In this document: positions 8,434 through 18,644 of the stretch, one piece after another
Position numbering within the stretch: position 1 is the stretch's first letter
Layout of the letters: each line of letters begins with the position of its first letter
Origin: an uncultured Pyrinomonadaceae bacterium
Lineage (GTDB): Bacteria; Acidobacteriota; Blastocatellia; Pyrinomonadales; Pyrinomonadaceae
Length of the DNA: 43,579 nt
Direction of reading: 5' to 3'
NCBI GenBank assembly: GCA_902805935.1
Contig: CADCUR010000013.1
Location: 1 to 43,579, forward strand
The notes under the pieces: generated by a model
What the model was told of the DNA's origin: nothing
Seen by the model: the letters and a program-made list of their open reading frames with translations, nothing else
Databases searched by the model: none
Position numbers and translations under genes: made by a program

Positions 8434-10566
8434 ATGAACTTACCACCGAAAATCGCATTGCTAGTTGCCGGTAAAATAGCTGTCGCCGTCCGATTATTTG
8501 TTCTGTTGCTGGTCGCGTCTCCGGTAAATTTTCAGGCGCAGGAGAATGAAATTTTCACCGTCACGGCGGATGCTTTACAAGACGGAAAAACTGTTGATTT
8601 GACCAAAGCCGGTTGGAAATACCAAGCGGGCGACCTAGAAGAATGGGCAGATCCGCAGTTTGATGATTCCGCGTGGGACAAATTGGAAGCGACAAGCGTC
8701 AAAATTGATTCGCTTCCGCCGAGCGGTTGGAACGGGCGGGCGTGGTTTCGTCTGCGGCTCAAAGTTGAAGAGAGCATCGCCGACCGCACGTTTGCTCTGG
8801 TCGGACGACAAATCGGCGCGTCGGAAATTTACTTGGACGGACGACTTCTGACCCGCTTCGGCGAAATCAGCGAGTCGGGCGACGACGACCTCGAATACAA
8901 TCCGAACCGTTTGCCGATTCCGTTTAAATTCGACGGCGCGGGCGAGCATACTCTCGCCGTTCGCTATTCGCACTCGGGGATGAAGGATATGTCGGGCGTG
9001 TGGGGCGCGTGGTTCAGAAAAAATAACATCAATCCGGGTTTCTCTTTATCAATCGCCGATGCGAGCGATGTCAAAACGACGATTCAAACTTATGCCAACT
9101 CAGCTTCGATGCGCATCGGATTTTTGTTTGTCGGGATTTTAACCGGACTTGCGCTGCTGCATTTTTTGCTGTTCGTCTTTTATCGCGCTGAACGCGGCAA
9201 TTTGTTTTACAGCATTTACGCAGCCGCTTTCGCCTTAAATCTGGTCTGCGGAAATTTGCTGGCTTTCGGGCATCAGGGTTTAACTTCCAATATTGCGGCG
9301 AGCTTATCGGCAACCTTTTTGATTTCGGTCGTTTTCGTTTCGCTGCTGGCATTTCTGCACGTCGCTTTCGGTCGCCGACTCGACTGGAAATTTTGGTCGC
9401 TCGTCGCACTGTGGGCGACGAGCGTTGTTTTCTCGTCTGTCTTTCTCAATAATCTCGGCAAACTCAATATAATTCCGAGCGCGGCGATTTTTTTGTCGTT
9501 TGCCTTCGGCATCTTTTTGCTGGTCAAAGCGTTAAAGGAAAAACGTCCGGGAGCATGGATTTTAATGGTCGGCGTGCAGCTTTTCGCTATCTCGATGTTT
9601 GTGATGCTGCTAACTCAGCTTAAAGTTGCTGAATTGCCCGGATACCTCGTCGCACTTAACGAATTTGTATTGCTGCTCGGCGTTCCCATCGCCGTTTCGG
9701 TTTTTCTAGCCAGAAATTTCGCCCGCACGAATCGAGATTTAGCCGCCCAGCTCGAAAACGTTAAATCGCTTTCCGAGCAGAAAATCGAACAGGAACGTCT
9801 GTCCGCCGAATTACACGCCGAAAATGAACGACGCGCCAAAGAACTCGAAGAAGCGCGTCAGTTGCAGCTCTCGATGTTGCCTAAAACCGTTCCGCAACTG
9901 CCGAACTTGGAAGTTGCGGCGTATATGAAACCGGCGACCGAGGTCGGCGGCGATTATTACGATTTTCACGTCTCGCCCGACGGAACTTTAACCGTCGCTG
10001 TCGGCGATGCGACCGGTCACGGTCTGAAAGCCGGAACCGTAGTCACCGCCACCAAGGGGCTTTTTAATAATCTCGCCCACGCGCCGGACATTCCAGACAC
10101 TTTCAGGCAAATTTCGCGTTCGCTTAAAGCAATGAATCTGCGCGGGCTGTTTATGGCGATGACGATGCTTAAAATCAAAGGCGACCGTTTTTCAATCAGC
10201 GCGGCGGGAATGCCTTCGACGTTAGTTTATCGCCACGCGACCGGAGAAATCGAAGAGATAAAATTACGTGCTGTGCCGCTCGGAAGCCTGGCGACGGTCG
10301 AATACCAAGAACAGGAATTTGCGCTCTCCGGTAACGACTGTATTTTCCTTATGAGCGACGGTTTCTTGGAAATGTTCAACGAAGCGGGCGAAATGCTCGG
10401 CGACGGCGAAGTCAATAGAACTTTAACCGAATCGGCAAATTTATCGCCGCAGGAAATTATCAATCGCTTCGTCAAAGTCGGCGAAGATTGGGCTGGAACG
10501 CGCCCGCCGGATGACGATGTAACGTTCGTCGTGCTAAAAGTAAAAAATACAATCAACGGCAATTGA
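8434..10566 (+). CDS. Membrane PP2C-type (SpoIIE/RsbU-like) serine phosphatase with extracytoplasmic sensor, copy 1
   Basis: 710 residues. An N-terminal membrane or signal segment (about 13-32) leads to a jelly-roll carbohydrate-binding-like domain outside the membrane (about 40-205, with GASEIYLDG). Next comes a 7TMR-DISM-like bundle of about seven helices (226-425), a coiled coil (about 430-482), then a PP2C/SpoIIE phosphatase domain. The metal-binding acidic residues are visible in GGDYYD (505-510), GDATGHG (524-530), MSDGF and the C-terminal PDDDVTF. By family it should dephosphorylate a phospho-serine on a STAS anti-anti-sigma protein in response to an external signal; the STAS gene is at 12784. 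A close paralogue follows 13 bases downstream, implying tandem duplication. No clear Shine-Dalgarno precedes the ATG. Confidence 0.88.
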   Translation: MNLPPKIALLVAGKIAVAVRLFVLLLVASPVNFQAQENEIFTVTADALQDGKTVDLTKAGWKYQAGDLEEWADPQFDDSAWDKLEATSVKIDSLPPSGWNGRAWFRLRLKVEESIADRTFALVGRQIGASEIYLDGRLLTRFGEISESGDDDLEYNPNRLPIPFKFDGAGEHTLAVRYSHSGMKDMSGVWGAWFRKNNINPGFSLSIADASDVKTTIQTYANSASMRIGFLFVGILTGLALLHFLLFVFYRAERGNLFYSIYAAAFALNLVCGNLLAFGHQGLTSNIAASLSATFLISVVFVSLLAFLHVAFGRRLDWKFWSLVALWATSVVFSSVFLNNLGKLNIIPSAAIFLSFAFGIFLLVKALKEKRPGAWILMVGVQLFAISMFVMLLTQLKVAELPGYLVALNEFVLLLGVPIAVSVFLARNFARTNRDLAAQLENVKSLSEQKIEQERLSAELHAENERRAKELEEARQLQLSMLPKTVPQLPNLEVAAYMKPATEVGGDYYDFHVSPDGTLTVAVGDATGHGLKAGTVVTATKGLFNNLAHAPDIPDTFRQISRSLKAMNLRGLFMAMTMLKIKGDRFSISAAGMPSTLVYRHATGEIEEIKLRAVPLGSLATVEYQEQEFALSGNDCIFLMSDGFLEMFNEAGEMLGDGEVNRTLTESANLSPQEIINRFVKVGEDWAGTRPPDDDVTFVVLKVKNTINGN

Positions 10567-10579
10567 TAAAATCAAATTG

Positions 10580-12667
10580 ATGCACATTGTAAAAATCATC
10601 TTCCGCTCGCTTTTGCCCCTACTTTCGATGCTGCTTTCTCCGGCATTTTCAGCGGCGCAGAGCGGTGAGATTTTCACGTTGACGGCTGATAAATTGGCGG
10701 AAGGCAAATTCGTCGAACTCGACAAACTGCCGTGGAAATACCGAGCGGGCGACGACGCGCGCTGGGCGGCGGCAGATTTTGACGACGGAGATTGGAAATC
10801 GCTCAGCAACGACGAGATAAATTCCGACCCGGCAGCGGCGCTCGGCAAGTGGAACGGAAAAGCGTGGTTTCGTCTCCGAATCGCGGTTGACGAAAGTCTG
10901 GTTAATCAGCCGCTCGCGTGGCGGATGTGGCAGTGGGGCGCGTCGGAAATTTATCTCGACGGCAAACTCTTTCAATCATACGGCACAATTAGACCGGACG
11001 GCGATGAAGAATATAACCCGCGCGGATTACCGCTTCCAATTGCGTTTCAAAATGCCGGAACGCATACGATTGCCGTCCGTTACTCGTTTCAAGCGGCAAG
11101 CGATTTGTCACGTGGGCGCGGGGCGTGGCTTGTGCGCGGCGGGGCGCGTCCGGGCTTTGTGATTGAACTCGAAGCGGGGCGCGAGGCGGCGCTCAAATTT
11201 GAAAACCGCGTCCGTTCGGAACGTCTCGATTACGTTTTCGTCGGGATTTTGTGGTCGCTCGCGCTCGTCCATTTTTTGCTGTTCGTTTTTTACCACCGCG
11301 CCCGCGGAAATCTGTTTTACAGCTTTTTCGTTCTCGGTCTCGGCATGACCATCTGGCTCATCAACGTAGCGAACACGACACATTTCGGCGCGACCGCGTA
11401 TGTGTTGTGCGACATTCTGCGAATCAACTTCCAATCACTGGCGATTCTGGTTCTGCTTGCGTTTCTTTACGTTGAATTTAACGGGCGCGTTTTGCGCGTT
11501 TTCTGGATTTTATTCGGGGTGTGGATGATTGTCGTCGTTTTGCAGTGGGCGAGAATTCCAGGTTTCGACTATACGCTTTTGATGTTGATTATTTCGCTCG
11601 CCGACGCTTTGCGGATAATGATTACCGCGCTCGTCCGGCGCCGCGAGGGGGCTTGGATTATCGCGGCGGGCATCGGATTTTTCGTCGTCGGCGTCGGTTT
11701 CAACATCGCTTTTGAACGAGATTTTTGGGAAGCTCCTCGCTGGCTGCACAAGTTGAATTTATACGCGGCGTTGTTGAGCGTGCCGATGACCGTCTCGCTT
11801 TATCTGGCGCGGAATTTCGCTCGCACGAATCGCCACCTCGAAATGCAGCTCGCGCAGGTTCAAGAACTATCTGCGAAACAGTTAGAACACGAGCGCACCG
11901 AAGCGGAATTGCGTCTGGCGCACGAACGCACGCAGGCTGAAAACGAACGTCGAGCCAAAGAACTCGAAGAAGCGCGTCAGTTGCAACTTTCGATGCTGCC
12001 GAAAAAGCTGCCGCAATTGCCGAACCTGGAAATCGCCGCGTATATGAAACCGGCGACCGAAGTCGGCGGCGACTATTATGATTTTTATACGGGCGCGGAC
12101 GGAACTTTGACGATTGCCGTTGGCGACGCGACCGGACACGGTTTGAAAGCCGGTTCGGTCGTCACGGCGATGAAAAGTTTATTCAACGCTTTTGCTGAAA
12201 TCGAAAACATTCCGCAGATATTCCAAAAGTCTTCCGCCGCTCTAAAGAAGATGAATCTGCGCGGGTTGTTTATGGCGATGACGATGCTTAAAGTCAAGGG
12301 CGACCGCGCAACAATCGCCATTGCGGGAATGCCTGCGGTTTTGATTTACCGGAACGAAACAAGACGAGTCGAAAAAATCGCCATCAAAGCGATGCCGCTC
12401 GGAAGCGTCGCCAATTTTCCTTACCAGGAAACGGAATTCACTTTGTTAACGGGCGATTGCATCGCGGTGATGACCGACGGTTTCCCGGAAATGTTTAACC
12501 ACGAAAATGAAATGATCGGTTTTGAACGAGCGGCGGAGATGCTGCCGGAAATAGCCGTTGAATCGCCGCAGGAAATCATAAACCATTTCGTTCGAGCTGC
12601 CGAAACCTGGGCGGGAATCAGACCGGCGGACGACGATGTTACTTTTGTCGTATTGAAAGCGGTTTGA
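10580..12667 (+). CDS. Membrane PP2C-type (SpoIIE/RsbU-like) serine phosphatase with extracytoplasmic sensor, copy 2
   Basis: 695 residues with the same architecture as the gene before it: signal peptide (about 1-25), extracytoplasmic sugar-binding-like domain (with GASEIYLDG), 7TMR-DISM-like bundle, coiled coil, and PP2C domain with GGDYYDF, GDATGHG, MTDGF and PADDDVTF. Similarity is highest in the coiled coil and phosphatase core, where both copies share ELEEARQLQLSMLPK and MNLRGLFMAMTMLK. It is lower in the sensor, which points to duplication followed by divergence in signal recognition. ATG 10580 is preferred to the TTG one codon earlier. It is co-directional with the first copy (13-base gap) and followed by two hairpins. 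Confidence 0.88.
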   Translation: MHIVKIIFRSLLPLLSMLLSPAFSAAQSGEIFTLTADKLAEGKFVELDKLPWKYRAGDDARWAAADFDDGDWKSLSNDEINSDPAAALGKWNGKAWFRLRIAVDESLVNQPLAWRMWQWGASEIYLDGKLFQSYGTIRPDGDEEYNPRGLPLPIAFQNAGTHTIAVRYSFQAASDLSRGRGAWLVRGGARPGFVIELEAGREAALKFENRVRSERLDYVFVGILWSLALVHFLLFVFYHRARGNLFYSFFVLGLGMTIWLINVANTTHFGATAYVLCDILRINFQSLAILVLLAFLYVEFNGRVLRVFWILFGVWMIVVVLQWARIPGFDYTLLMLIISLADALRIMITALVRRREGAWIIAAGIGFFVVGVGFNIAFERDFWEAPRWLHKLNLYAALLSVPMTVSLYLARNFARTNRHLEMQLAQVQELSAKQLEHERTEAELRLAHERTQAENERRAKELEEARQLQLSMLPKKLPQLPNLEIAAYMKPATEVGGDYYDFYTGADGTLTIAVGDATGHGLKAGSVVTAMKSLFNAFAEIENIPQIFQKSSAALKKMNLRGLFMAMTMLKVKGDRATIAIAGMPAVLIYRNETRRVEKIAIKAMPLGSVANFPYQETEFTLLTGDCIAVMTDGFPEMFNHENEMIGFERAAEMLPEIAVESPQEIINHFVRAAETWAGIRPADDDVTFVVLKAV

Positions 12668-12669
12668 TG

Positions 12670-12728
12670 ATTTTTCCGCCGACTGCCGGAAAAATGTCGG
12701 AAAAAACGGAATTCCGTTTGTTTTTTCC
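12670..12728 (+). terminator. Two consecutive hairpins ending the tandem phosphatase pair
   Basis: First hairpin: ATTTTTCCG (12670-12678) pairs with CGGAAAAAT (12687-12695) over an 8-base loop. Second hairpin: a stem centred on AAACGGAATTCCGTTT (12704-12719) with partly paired A/T flanks, ending in a T-rich run (12717-12726). Together they look like an intrinsic terminator separating the membrane phosphatases from the STAS gene. Confidence 0.65.
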
Positions 12729-12783
12729 AACATTTAAACAGACAATAATTTAACTTTAAACACGTAACGAGGAAAATTTCTTT

Positions 12784-13161
12784 ATGCCAAATCCTTTTTC
12801 GGTTGCAACCGAAACCGACGGCGAAATCGCCGTCATCCGTCTCGAAGGCGCGGTTGACGCTCACACCGCGCCGAAATTTGAAGAAGCCGTCCAGACGGTG
12901 ATTGACCAGGGGCAAAACAAAATCGTCGTTGACTGCGAGCGTATGACGTATATTTCTTCCGCCGGACTCGGCGTATTTATGTGTTTTATCGAAGAAGTGC
13001 GCGACGAAAACGGCGACATAAAAATCTGCGGCTTGAGCGAAAAAGTAAAACAGCCGTTTGAAATTTTAGGCTTTGAATCGTTGTATGATTTTTGCCCTGA
13101 TGTCGAAAGCGCGAGGCGGCGTTTTGATGACGCGACCGCCGTTCCGGGAGGTGCCGCCTGA
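12784..13161 (+). CDS. STAS-domain anti-anti-sigma factor (SpoIIAA/RsbV-like)
   Basis: 125 residues, essentially one STAS domain plus a short tail. In partner switching, the unphosphorylated form of such proteins captures an anti-sigma kinase and frees its target; the kinase inactivates it by serine phosphorylation. The conserved loop reads [10 protein letters not shown] (56-65). Ser59 aligns with the phosphorylated serine of SpoIIAA, while the neighbouring Asp of SpoIIAA is Ser58 here. The stop codon overlaps the start of the kinase gene (TGATG at 13159-13163), the classic spoIIAA-spoIIAB or rsbV-rsbW arrangement. Confidence 0.92.
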   Translation: MPNPFSVATETDGEIAVIRLEGAVDAHTAPKFEEAVQTVIDQGQNKIVVDCERMTYISSAGLGVFMCFIEEVRDENGDIKICGLSEKVKQPFEILGFESLYDFCPDVESARRRFDDATAVPGGAA

Positions 13162-13595
13162 TGGAACAGATTGAAAGAAAATTCGCTTTGACCGTGCCGT
13201 CTTCGACCGAAAATCTCGCGCTGATTCGTGAATTCGTCGGCAGCATCGCCCAGCAATCGGGAATGGACGCGGCGGACGCCGGAAAGCTCGAACTCGCCGT
13301 TGACGAAGCCTGCGCCAACGTCATCGAACACGCTTACGGACACGACATTTCCAAAGAAGTCATCATTCGCGCCAAACTCGACGGCGAGACGCTTTCGATT
13401 GATGTCGAAGATACGGGACACGGTTTCGACCCGAACGCGGTCAAGCAGGAAAAACTCGACGAACTCGTCAACAAACGTCGCACGGGCGGGCTTGGGATGC
13501 GCCTGATGAAAACTTTGATGGACGAAGTGCGCTACGAAATCGAACCAGGCAAAAAGAACGAACTGCATATGGTCAAAAAATTAAAGAAAAAATAA
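13161..13595 (+). CDS. RsbW/SpoIIAB-type anti-sigma serine kinase (HATPase)
   Basis: 144 residues forming a GHKL-type ATPase domain. The N-box is [16 protein letters not shown] (about 43-58), the G1 box DTGHGFDP, and the G2 box [13 protein letters not shown]. By family it phosphorylates the STAS protein encoded just before it and binds a sigma factor or other target. Its start overlaps the STAS stop by one base and is served by GGGAGGTG inside the end of that gene, so translation is coupled. No sigma factor gene lies in the window, so the controlled target is unknown. Confidence 0.92.
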   Translation: MEQIERKFALTVPSSTENLALIREFVGSIAQQSGMDAADAGKLELAVDEACANVIEHAYGHDISKEVIIRAKLDGETLSIDVEDTGHGFDPNAVKQEKLDELVNKRRTGGLGMRLMKTLMDEVRYEIEPGKKNELHMVKKLKKK

Positions 13596-13651
13596 TTGTT
13601 TCTTGATTTTTAGAAGTTCAACGCATTCATAAACAAAAATAGAATTACAAA

Positions 13652-15331
13652 ATGTCTGTCACAACACTCGACACCTCGCGCCTCGAATCGCTGCTCGAAT
13701 CGGCGCAACTTTTAAATTCGTCGCTCGATTTAGACAGTCTTCTCCAACATCTTCTGCGAACCGTGATGGGACGCGCTCTTGTCGGGCGCGGATTCATCGC
13801 CGTCAGCGAAGACGGCGCGATGAAGCTGGCGCAAATTCGCGGACTTAAAAATTTAAAAATCGGCGATATTTTTAATGAAGAAACTGTGCGCGAAGCGGGA
13901 ATACATTCGATTTACCCGATTGGTGACCTGGCGAATCCGACCGGGCTTTTAGGAATCGGCAAACCGCCCGGCGGAGCGATTATGCCGGAGGAGGAAGAAT
14001 CGCTCAAAGCGCTTTTGGGAATCGCCGCGAGCAGCTTGGCGAACGCGCAGGCGCACCGCGAAACGCGCCAATTTAATTTTCAGTTAAACGAAAAAGTTCA
14101 GGAACTGCGCGCTTTGCTCGACCTTGTTCGCGGTTTGACTTCGACGCTCGAACCCGACGAAGTGGCGCGTCTGCTCGTTTTAACTTTGACCGGGCGCTGG
14201 GCGGTCGGCAAATACGCGCTCGCCGTGAAAAAAGAAAATCATCCGCCATTGGCGCGGCAGAAGGGAATTGCGCTGCCCGAAATCGAAAGTTTTGCGGAAA
14301 TGACTGGCGAACTGCCCGAAGCCGTTTTCACCCGAAATCTGCCCGACGGCGCCTTTAAAGACGCGCTTCTCGCACAAAAAGCCGAACTCGTTTTTCCGAT
14401 TCGCTCGTCCGAATCAACCAATGGCATTTTAGTTTTGGGTTCGCGTCTCGGCAAAACCGCTTATACCGAATCCGATCTTGAATTCGGCGCGGGACTCGTC
14501 GCGCAGGCGGGCGTTGCGCTGGAAAATTCGTGGTATGTTTTGGAAACCATCGAGCGCAAAAAAATGGAGCAGGAATTAGCGCTCGCGGCGAGCATTCAGG
14601 AAGGGCTTTTCCCGGAATTTCTGCCGCGCGTCGAAGGTTACGATTTGGCAGCCAAAAACCGTCCGGCTCTGCAGTGCGGCGGCGACTATTACGACGTTTT
14701 GCCGATTGAGAAAATTTCCGCTGACGACGAAAAATCTTATCTGTTATGCGTCGCCGATGTTTCCGGCAAAGGTTTGCCAGCATCGCTTTTGATGAGCAAT
14801 ATGCAGGCGACACTGCGCGCTCTGCTCGGACGAGTCCCGACCTTGGTCGAACTCGCTTCGCGCACCAACGAATTGCTGCACGCTACCACGCCGTCGAACA
14901 AATTCGTCACCGCGATTTTATTTGAAATTTTCCCCGCGACTGGCAAAGCCAATTACGTCAACGCCGGACACGGCGATTGTATGCTTTTGAGAGGCAAATC
15001 AGGCGCGGCGGAAAAACTCGAATCAACCGGACTGCCGCTCGGAATGATGGCGTCCGATATGCTCGAAATGCTCGGCAAAGGTTACGAAGAAAAGCATCTC
15101 GAATTAAATTCGGGCGACCTTCTCGCGCTTTATTCGGACGGCGTCACCGAAGCCTACGACGAAGCCGAAAACGAATGGGGCGACGAAAGACTTTTAAATT
15201 GTCTGCATCCGATTCTCGGAAATTCTTCTGAAAATATCGTCGGCAAAGTTTTTGAAGCGATAGACGATTTCGCCCAAACCGCGCCGCAGCACGACGATAT
15301 TACTTTGATGATTATCAAACGAAACGAATAA
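13652..15331 (+). CDS. GAF-GAF-PP2C cytoplasmic serine phosphatase (RsbU-like)
   Basis: 559 residues, soluble, with no membrane segment. Two GAF-like sensor regions (about 15-135 and 150-295) are separated by a helical linker. A short coiled coil (about 300-318, with [17 protein letters not shown]) and a PP2C/SpoIIE domain follow, with metal-binding motifs GGDYYD (343-348), ADVSGKG (368-374), YSDGVTEA and the C-terminal QHDDITLM. It lies 56 bases after the kinase gene and probably belongs to the same operon. It would provide a cytoplasmic or redox/ligand input that dephosphorylates the STAS protein, alongside the two membrane phosphatases. The GAF ligand cannot be read from sequence. Confidence 0.9.
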   Translation: MSVTTLDTSRLESLLESAQLLNSSLDLDSLLQHLLRTVMGRALVGRGFIAVSEDGAMKLAQIRGLKNLKIGDIFNEETVREAGIHSIYPIGDLANPTGLLGIGKPPGGAIMPEEEESLKALLGIAASSLANAQAHRETRQFNFQLNEKVQELRALLDLVRGLTSTLEPDEVARLLVLTLTGRWAVGKYALAVKKENHPPLARQKGIALPEIESFAEMTGELPEAVFTRNLPDGAFKDALLAQKAELVFPIRSSESTNGILVLGSRLGKTAYTESDLEFGAGLVAQAGVALENSWYVLETIERKKMEQELALAASIQEGLFPEFLPRVEGYDLAAKNRPALQCGGDYYDVLPIEKISADDEKSYLLCVADVSGKGLPASLLMSNMQATLRALLGRVPTLVELASRTNELLHATTPSNKFVTAILFEIFPATGKANYVNAGHGDCMLLRGKSGAAEKLESTGLPLGMMASDMLEMLGKGYEEKHLELNSGDLLALYSDGVTEAYDEAENEWGDERLLNCLHPILGNSSENIVGKVFEAIDDFAQTAPQHDDITLMIIKRNE

Positions 15332-15347
15332 AAATCGCGGAAAATTA

Positions 15348-16880
15348 TCAAATCTCAACCAAATCAATCTGCGCCCTTTGCAGTTTGCCCGAATAGTCAA
15401 CATAGAGCGATTTCCATTCGGTGAAAATATCTAAAACCTGCGTTCCGGCTTCGCGGTGTCCGTTGCCCGTTGCTTTCGTGCCGCCGAACGGCAGATGAAC
15501 TTCCGCGCCGATGGTCGCCGAATTGACGTAACAAATTCCGGTGTAAAGTTCCTGCATCGCGTAAAACGCTTGATTGACATCTTGCGTGTAAATCGCCGAC
15601 GACAAACCGTAAGGAACGTTATTGACGATATCAATCGCTTCGTCGAGCGTGGAAAACGGTATGACCGACGTGACGGGACCAAAGATTTCTTCCTGCCCGA
15701 TGCGCATTGTCGGCGCAACGTCGGTGAAAACCGTCGGTTCGATAAAATAACCTTTCGCGTAATCGCCGCGCGTCAAACGATTGCCGCCGCAGGCGAGTTT
15801 AGCTTTGTCTTCTTTTTGCCCGATTTCGATGTAGCCGAGAATTTTTTCCATCGCGGCTTGATTGATGACCGGACCGACTTCGGTTTTCGCCTCAAGTCCG
15901 TTGCCGACTTTTAATTGTTTAACTCGCTCGACTAATTTCTCGCAGAATTTTTTATAAACTTTTCGGTGAACGACGAGCCGCGACGAAGCCGTGCAGCGTT
16001 GTCCGCTCGTTCCAAACGCGCCCCACAAAGAACCTTCGACGGCGTTCTCCACGTCCGCGTCGTCCATTACGATAATCGCGTTTTTGCCGCCCATCTCCAA
16101 ACTGACGATTTTATTTGTCTGCGCGCATTGCTCGGCGATGTTCCTGCCCGTGTCGGTCGAGCCGGTAAAAGAAATCAGGCGCACGTCTTTGTGACCCACG
16201 AGCGGCGCGCCGACCTCCGCACCGTGTCCGTTGACGAGATTGACAACGCCTTTCGGTATTCCGGCTTCTTCGCAGGATTTGACTAAATTCAAAGCCGAAA
16301 GCGGCACGTCTTCGCCGGATTTAAGAACGACCGTGTTGCCGCAAACGAGCGCGGGAATAAGTTTCCAGGAGGGAATCGCCATCGGAAAATTAAACGGCGT
16401 AATCAGCCCACAGATGCCGACCGGCTGGCGGACACACATCGCAAATTTGTTCGGCATTTCCGCCGGAGTGGTAAAGCCGTGCAACCGCCTGCCTTCGCCC
16501 GCCGTGTAATAGGTGCAGTCAATCGCTTCCTGCACGTCGCCGCCCGCTTCTTTTGTCACCTTGCCCATCTCGCGCGTCATCTCGCGCGTGAAGCGGTCTT
16601 TGTTCGCGCGTAGAATTTCGCCCAACCGGAAAAGAATTTCAGCGCGTTTCGGCGCGGGCGTTCGGCGCCATTTCGTCGCGGCATTTTTCGCAGCTTCGAC
16701 GGCTCGGTTTACGTCTTCTTCATTCGACGCGGGAAAACGCCCGATGACATCCGTGGTGTCAGCCGGATTCAAGTTTTCAAACGATTCGCCCGACGCGCTT
16801 TTCGTCCATTCGCCGCCGATGTAATTGTGAAAAGTTTTGGTTGATGTTTTCGCTTTTTTTGCTTCTTTCGCTTTTACCAT
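15348..16880 (-). CDS. NAD(P)-dependent aldehyde dehydrogenase
   Basis: 510 residues with complete ALDH-superfamily chemistry: Asn164 in TPFNFPM (oxyanion hole), Lys187 (cofactor), FTGST (238-242), general base Glu262 in LEMGGKN, and nucleophile Cys296 in SGQRCTAS. The C-terminal [13 protein letters not shown] resembles subfamilies acting on semialdehydes such as aminoadipate or ketoglutarate semialdehyde. The exact substrate is uncertain. A Lys-rich 15-residue N-terminal extension precedes the catalytic fold. Convergent with the GAF phosphatase, with only 16 bases between the stops. It lies downstream of htrA on the same strand, separated by a heptamer-period hairpin. Confidence 0.93.
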   Translation of the reverse strand: MVKAKEAKKAKTSTKTFHNYIGGEWTKSASGESFENLNPADTTDVIGRFPASNEEDVNRAVEAAKNAATKWRRTPAPKRAEILFRLGEILRANKDRFTREMTREMGKVTKEAGGDVQEAIDCTYYTAGEGRRLHGFTTPAEMPNKFAMCVRQPVGICGLITPFNFPMAIPSWKLIPALVCGNTVVLKSGEDVPLSALNLVKSCEEAGIPKGVVNLVNGHGAEVGAPLVGHKDVRLISFTGSTDTGRNIAEQCAQTNKIVSLEMGGKNAIIVMDDADVENAVEGSLWGAFGTSGQRCTASSRLVVHRKVYKKFCEKLVERVKQLKVGNGLEAKTEVGPVINQAAMEKILGYIEIGQKEDKAKLACGGNRLTRGDYAKGYFIEPTVFTDVAPTMRIGQEEIFGPVTSVIPFSTLDEAIDIVNNVPYGLSSAIYTQDVNQAFYAMQELYTGICYVNSATIGAEVHLPFGGTKATGNGHREAGTQVLDIFTEWKSLYVDYSGKLQRAQIDLVEI

Positions 16881-16890
16881 AATTTTATAA

Positions 16891-16963
16891 GTCTAAAGTC
16901 GAAAGTCCAAAGTCTCAAGTCGCAGACGCGTTGACTTGAAACTTTGGACTTTGAATTTCGGAC
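16891..16963. repeat. Heptamer-period inverted repeat B
   Basis: The left arm (16891-16921) is a run of 7-base units variant on AAAGTCN. The right arm (16933-16963) is its inverted copy (GACTTTG-like units). The 31-base arms pair with six mismatches around an 11-base loop. It lies between the htrA stop (16972) and the aldehyde dehydrogenase start (16880), and could act as a 3' structure for htrA. Confidence 0.85.
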
Positions 16964-16971
16964 TGACTTAT

Positions 16972-18534
16972 TTACTGAACTGTAAATTGCACGATGCGCT
17001 TTTGCGGATTTTGCGTTTGCAAATCGTAGCTTTGCATCTGCAAAACGACGGCATCGCCTTTCTTAAGTTTGCTGACGGTTTCATTAAAAGATTTTAAATC
17101 CGTGACCGGCGCGCGATTGATGCGCTGAATCAAATCGCCTTCCTTGAATGCGTCGGTGCCGTTCGAGTTTTTAACGTCGGCAATAAAACTCGCCTGGTTG
17201 ATGTTTTTGATAATCAAACCTTTTTCGCCCTCGACTTTGTAAACGGCGGCGAGCTGCGGCGTGAGTTCAATCAAGGTTAAACCGAACGGTTCGACCGGTT
17301 TTTTCGTGTCACTGACGGGCAGTTTTTTCGGAACATCTGCTTCGTCAACAATCGGATCTCTCGACGGACGTTCGGCAAGTTTGACGACCGCGGTTTTGCG
17401 TTCGAGCGCGGCGCCGACTTCGCGCAGGTAAACGACGCCGACTTCTTTTTCCGGCGCGGCGGCGGCGATTTTCGCCACTAAGTCCGGCGCGCTCGCCACC
17501 TTCTCGCCGTTAAATTCCAGAATAATATCGCCCGCCTGCAGCCCGGCTAAGGCGGCGGCGCTTTTCCGGTCGCTGACGTTAGTTACAATCGCTCCCTTCG
17601 CTTCGGCGAGTCCATAAACTTTGGCGAACTCGGTTTTCACCGAATCGAGATTGACGCCGAAATAACCGCGCCGCACTTTGCCGTATTCTCTGATTTGCCG
17701 GTAAACATTCGCCGCTTCGTTTGCCGGCAAAGCGAAACCGATGCCGTTGTAGTCACCGGTCGAGGTGGCGATTTGCGAATTGACGCCGATGACTTCGCCG
17801 TCCATATTTACGAGCGGTCCGCCGGAGTTCCCGCGATTGATCGCCGCGTCGGTCTGGATAAATTTTTGAAACTGCGAGCCGTAAGGCGTTTCGCGTTTCG
17901 TCTGCGAGATAATTCCCGCCGTCACGGTTTGCGCCAGACCGAACGGCGAGCCGATTGCCAGAACCCAATCGCCGACCTGCGCCCGGTCGGAATTGCCGAG
18001 TTTGATAAACGGCAAATCGCGCCCCGCGTCAATTTTCAAAATCGCCAAATCGGTTTCGCCGTCTGTGCCGACGACGCGGGCAATGTGTTCTTCGCCGGAT
18101 TGAAGGCTGACGATGATGCGCGAGGCTTCGTCAACGACGTGCGCGTTCGTCAAAATATAGCCCGACTTGTCCACAATAAAACCGCTGCCGACCGCCGCCG
18201 CCGGGCGGCGCGGCAACATTCGGCGATACATTTCTAACAAATCGTTTTGGTTACCAGCCTCCGGCTTTTCGCCTTTCAGCGTTATTTCCGCCGGAACTTT
18301 GCCTTTGGTGTCAATGTTGACGACCGCCGCTTCGACGCGCTTTGAAACTTCGGCAAACGAAGCAGAAAGCATTTCCGGCGTAATGGTCGAAGGCTTCGGT
18401 TTTTCCGTTTCGGTTTGAGCGTGGGAAAAACTCTGATTGACGCCAAAAAACAAACCTGCAAATACTAAATTCAAAAACAAAAGACGAATCCTGCGCGAGA
18501 GAAAAACTTCAGATTCTTTGCAACGAACAAACAT
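16972..18534 (-). CDS. HtrA/DegP-family periplasmic serine protease
   Basis: 520 residues from ATG 18534, chosen because AAGGAG lies about 10 bases upstream; an in-frame codon at 18570 would place that site inside the gene. A signal sequence (about 15-40, ending near SHAQ) exports the protein. The trypsin-like domain carries the triad His132 (TNAHVVD), Asp162 (ETDLAILK) and Ser237 (GNSGGP). Two PDZ domains follow (about 285-390 and 410-515, with LQAGDIILEFNG and EGDLIQRIN). Members degrade or refold damaged envelope proteins and often respond to envelope stress. It is co-directional with the alcohol dehydrogenase upstream (110-base gap). Confidence 0.93.
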   Translation of the reverse strand: MFVRCKESEVFLSRRIRLLFLNLVFAGLFFGVNQSFSHAQTETEKPKPSTITPEMLSASFAEVSKRVEAAVVNIDTKGKVPAEITLKGEKPEAGNQNDLLEMYRRMLPRRPAAAVGSGFIVDKSGYILTNAHVVDEASRIIVSLQSGEEHIARVVGTDGETDLAILKIDAGRDLPFIKLGNSDRAQVGDWVLAIGSPFGLAQTVTAGIISQTKRETPYGSQFQKFIQTDAAINRGNSGGPLVNMDGEVIGVNSQIATSTGDYNGIGFALPANEAANVYRQIREYGKVRRGYFGVNLDSVKTEFAKVYGLAEAKGAIVTNVSDRKSAAALAGLQAGDIILEFNGEKVASAPDLVAKIAAAAPEKEVGVVYLREVGAALERKTAVVKLAERPSRDPIVDEADVPKKLPVSDTKKPVEPFGLTLIELTPQLAAVYKVEGEKGLIIKNINQASFIADVKNSNGTDAFKEGDLIQRINRAPVTDLKSFNETVSKLKKGDAVVLQMQSYDLQTQNPQKRIVQFTVQ

Positions 18535-18644
18535 AAATCTATTTCTCCTTAATAGTGCCGAAACCGGCAAGTGTAGCTTTAACCGAGTATAACAAAAGCC
18601 GTTTGCGAATGACGAACCGATGCGGAAAATTTACAACTTTAATT

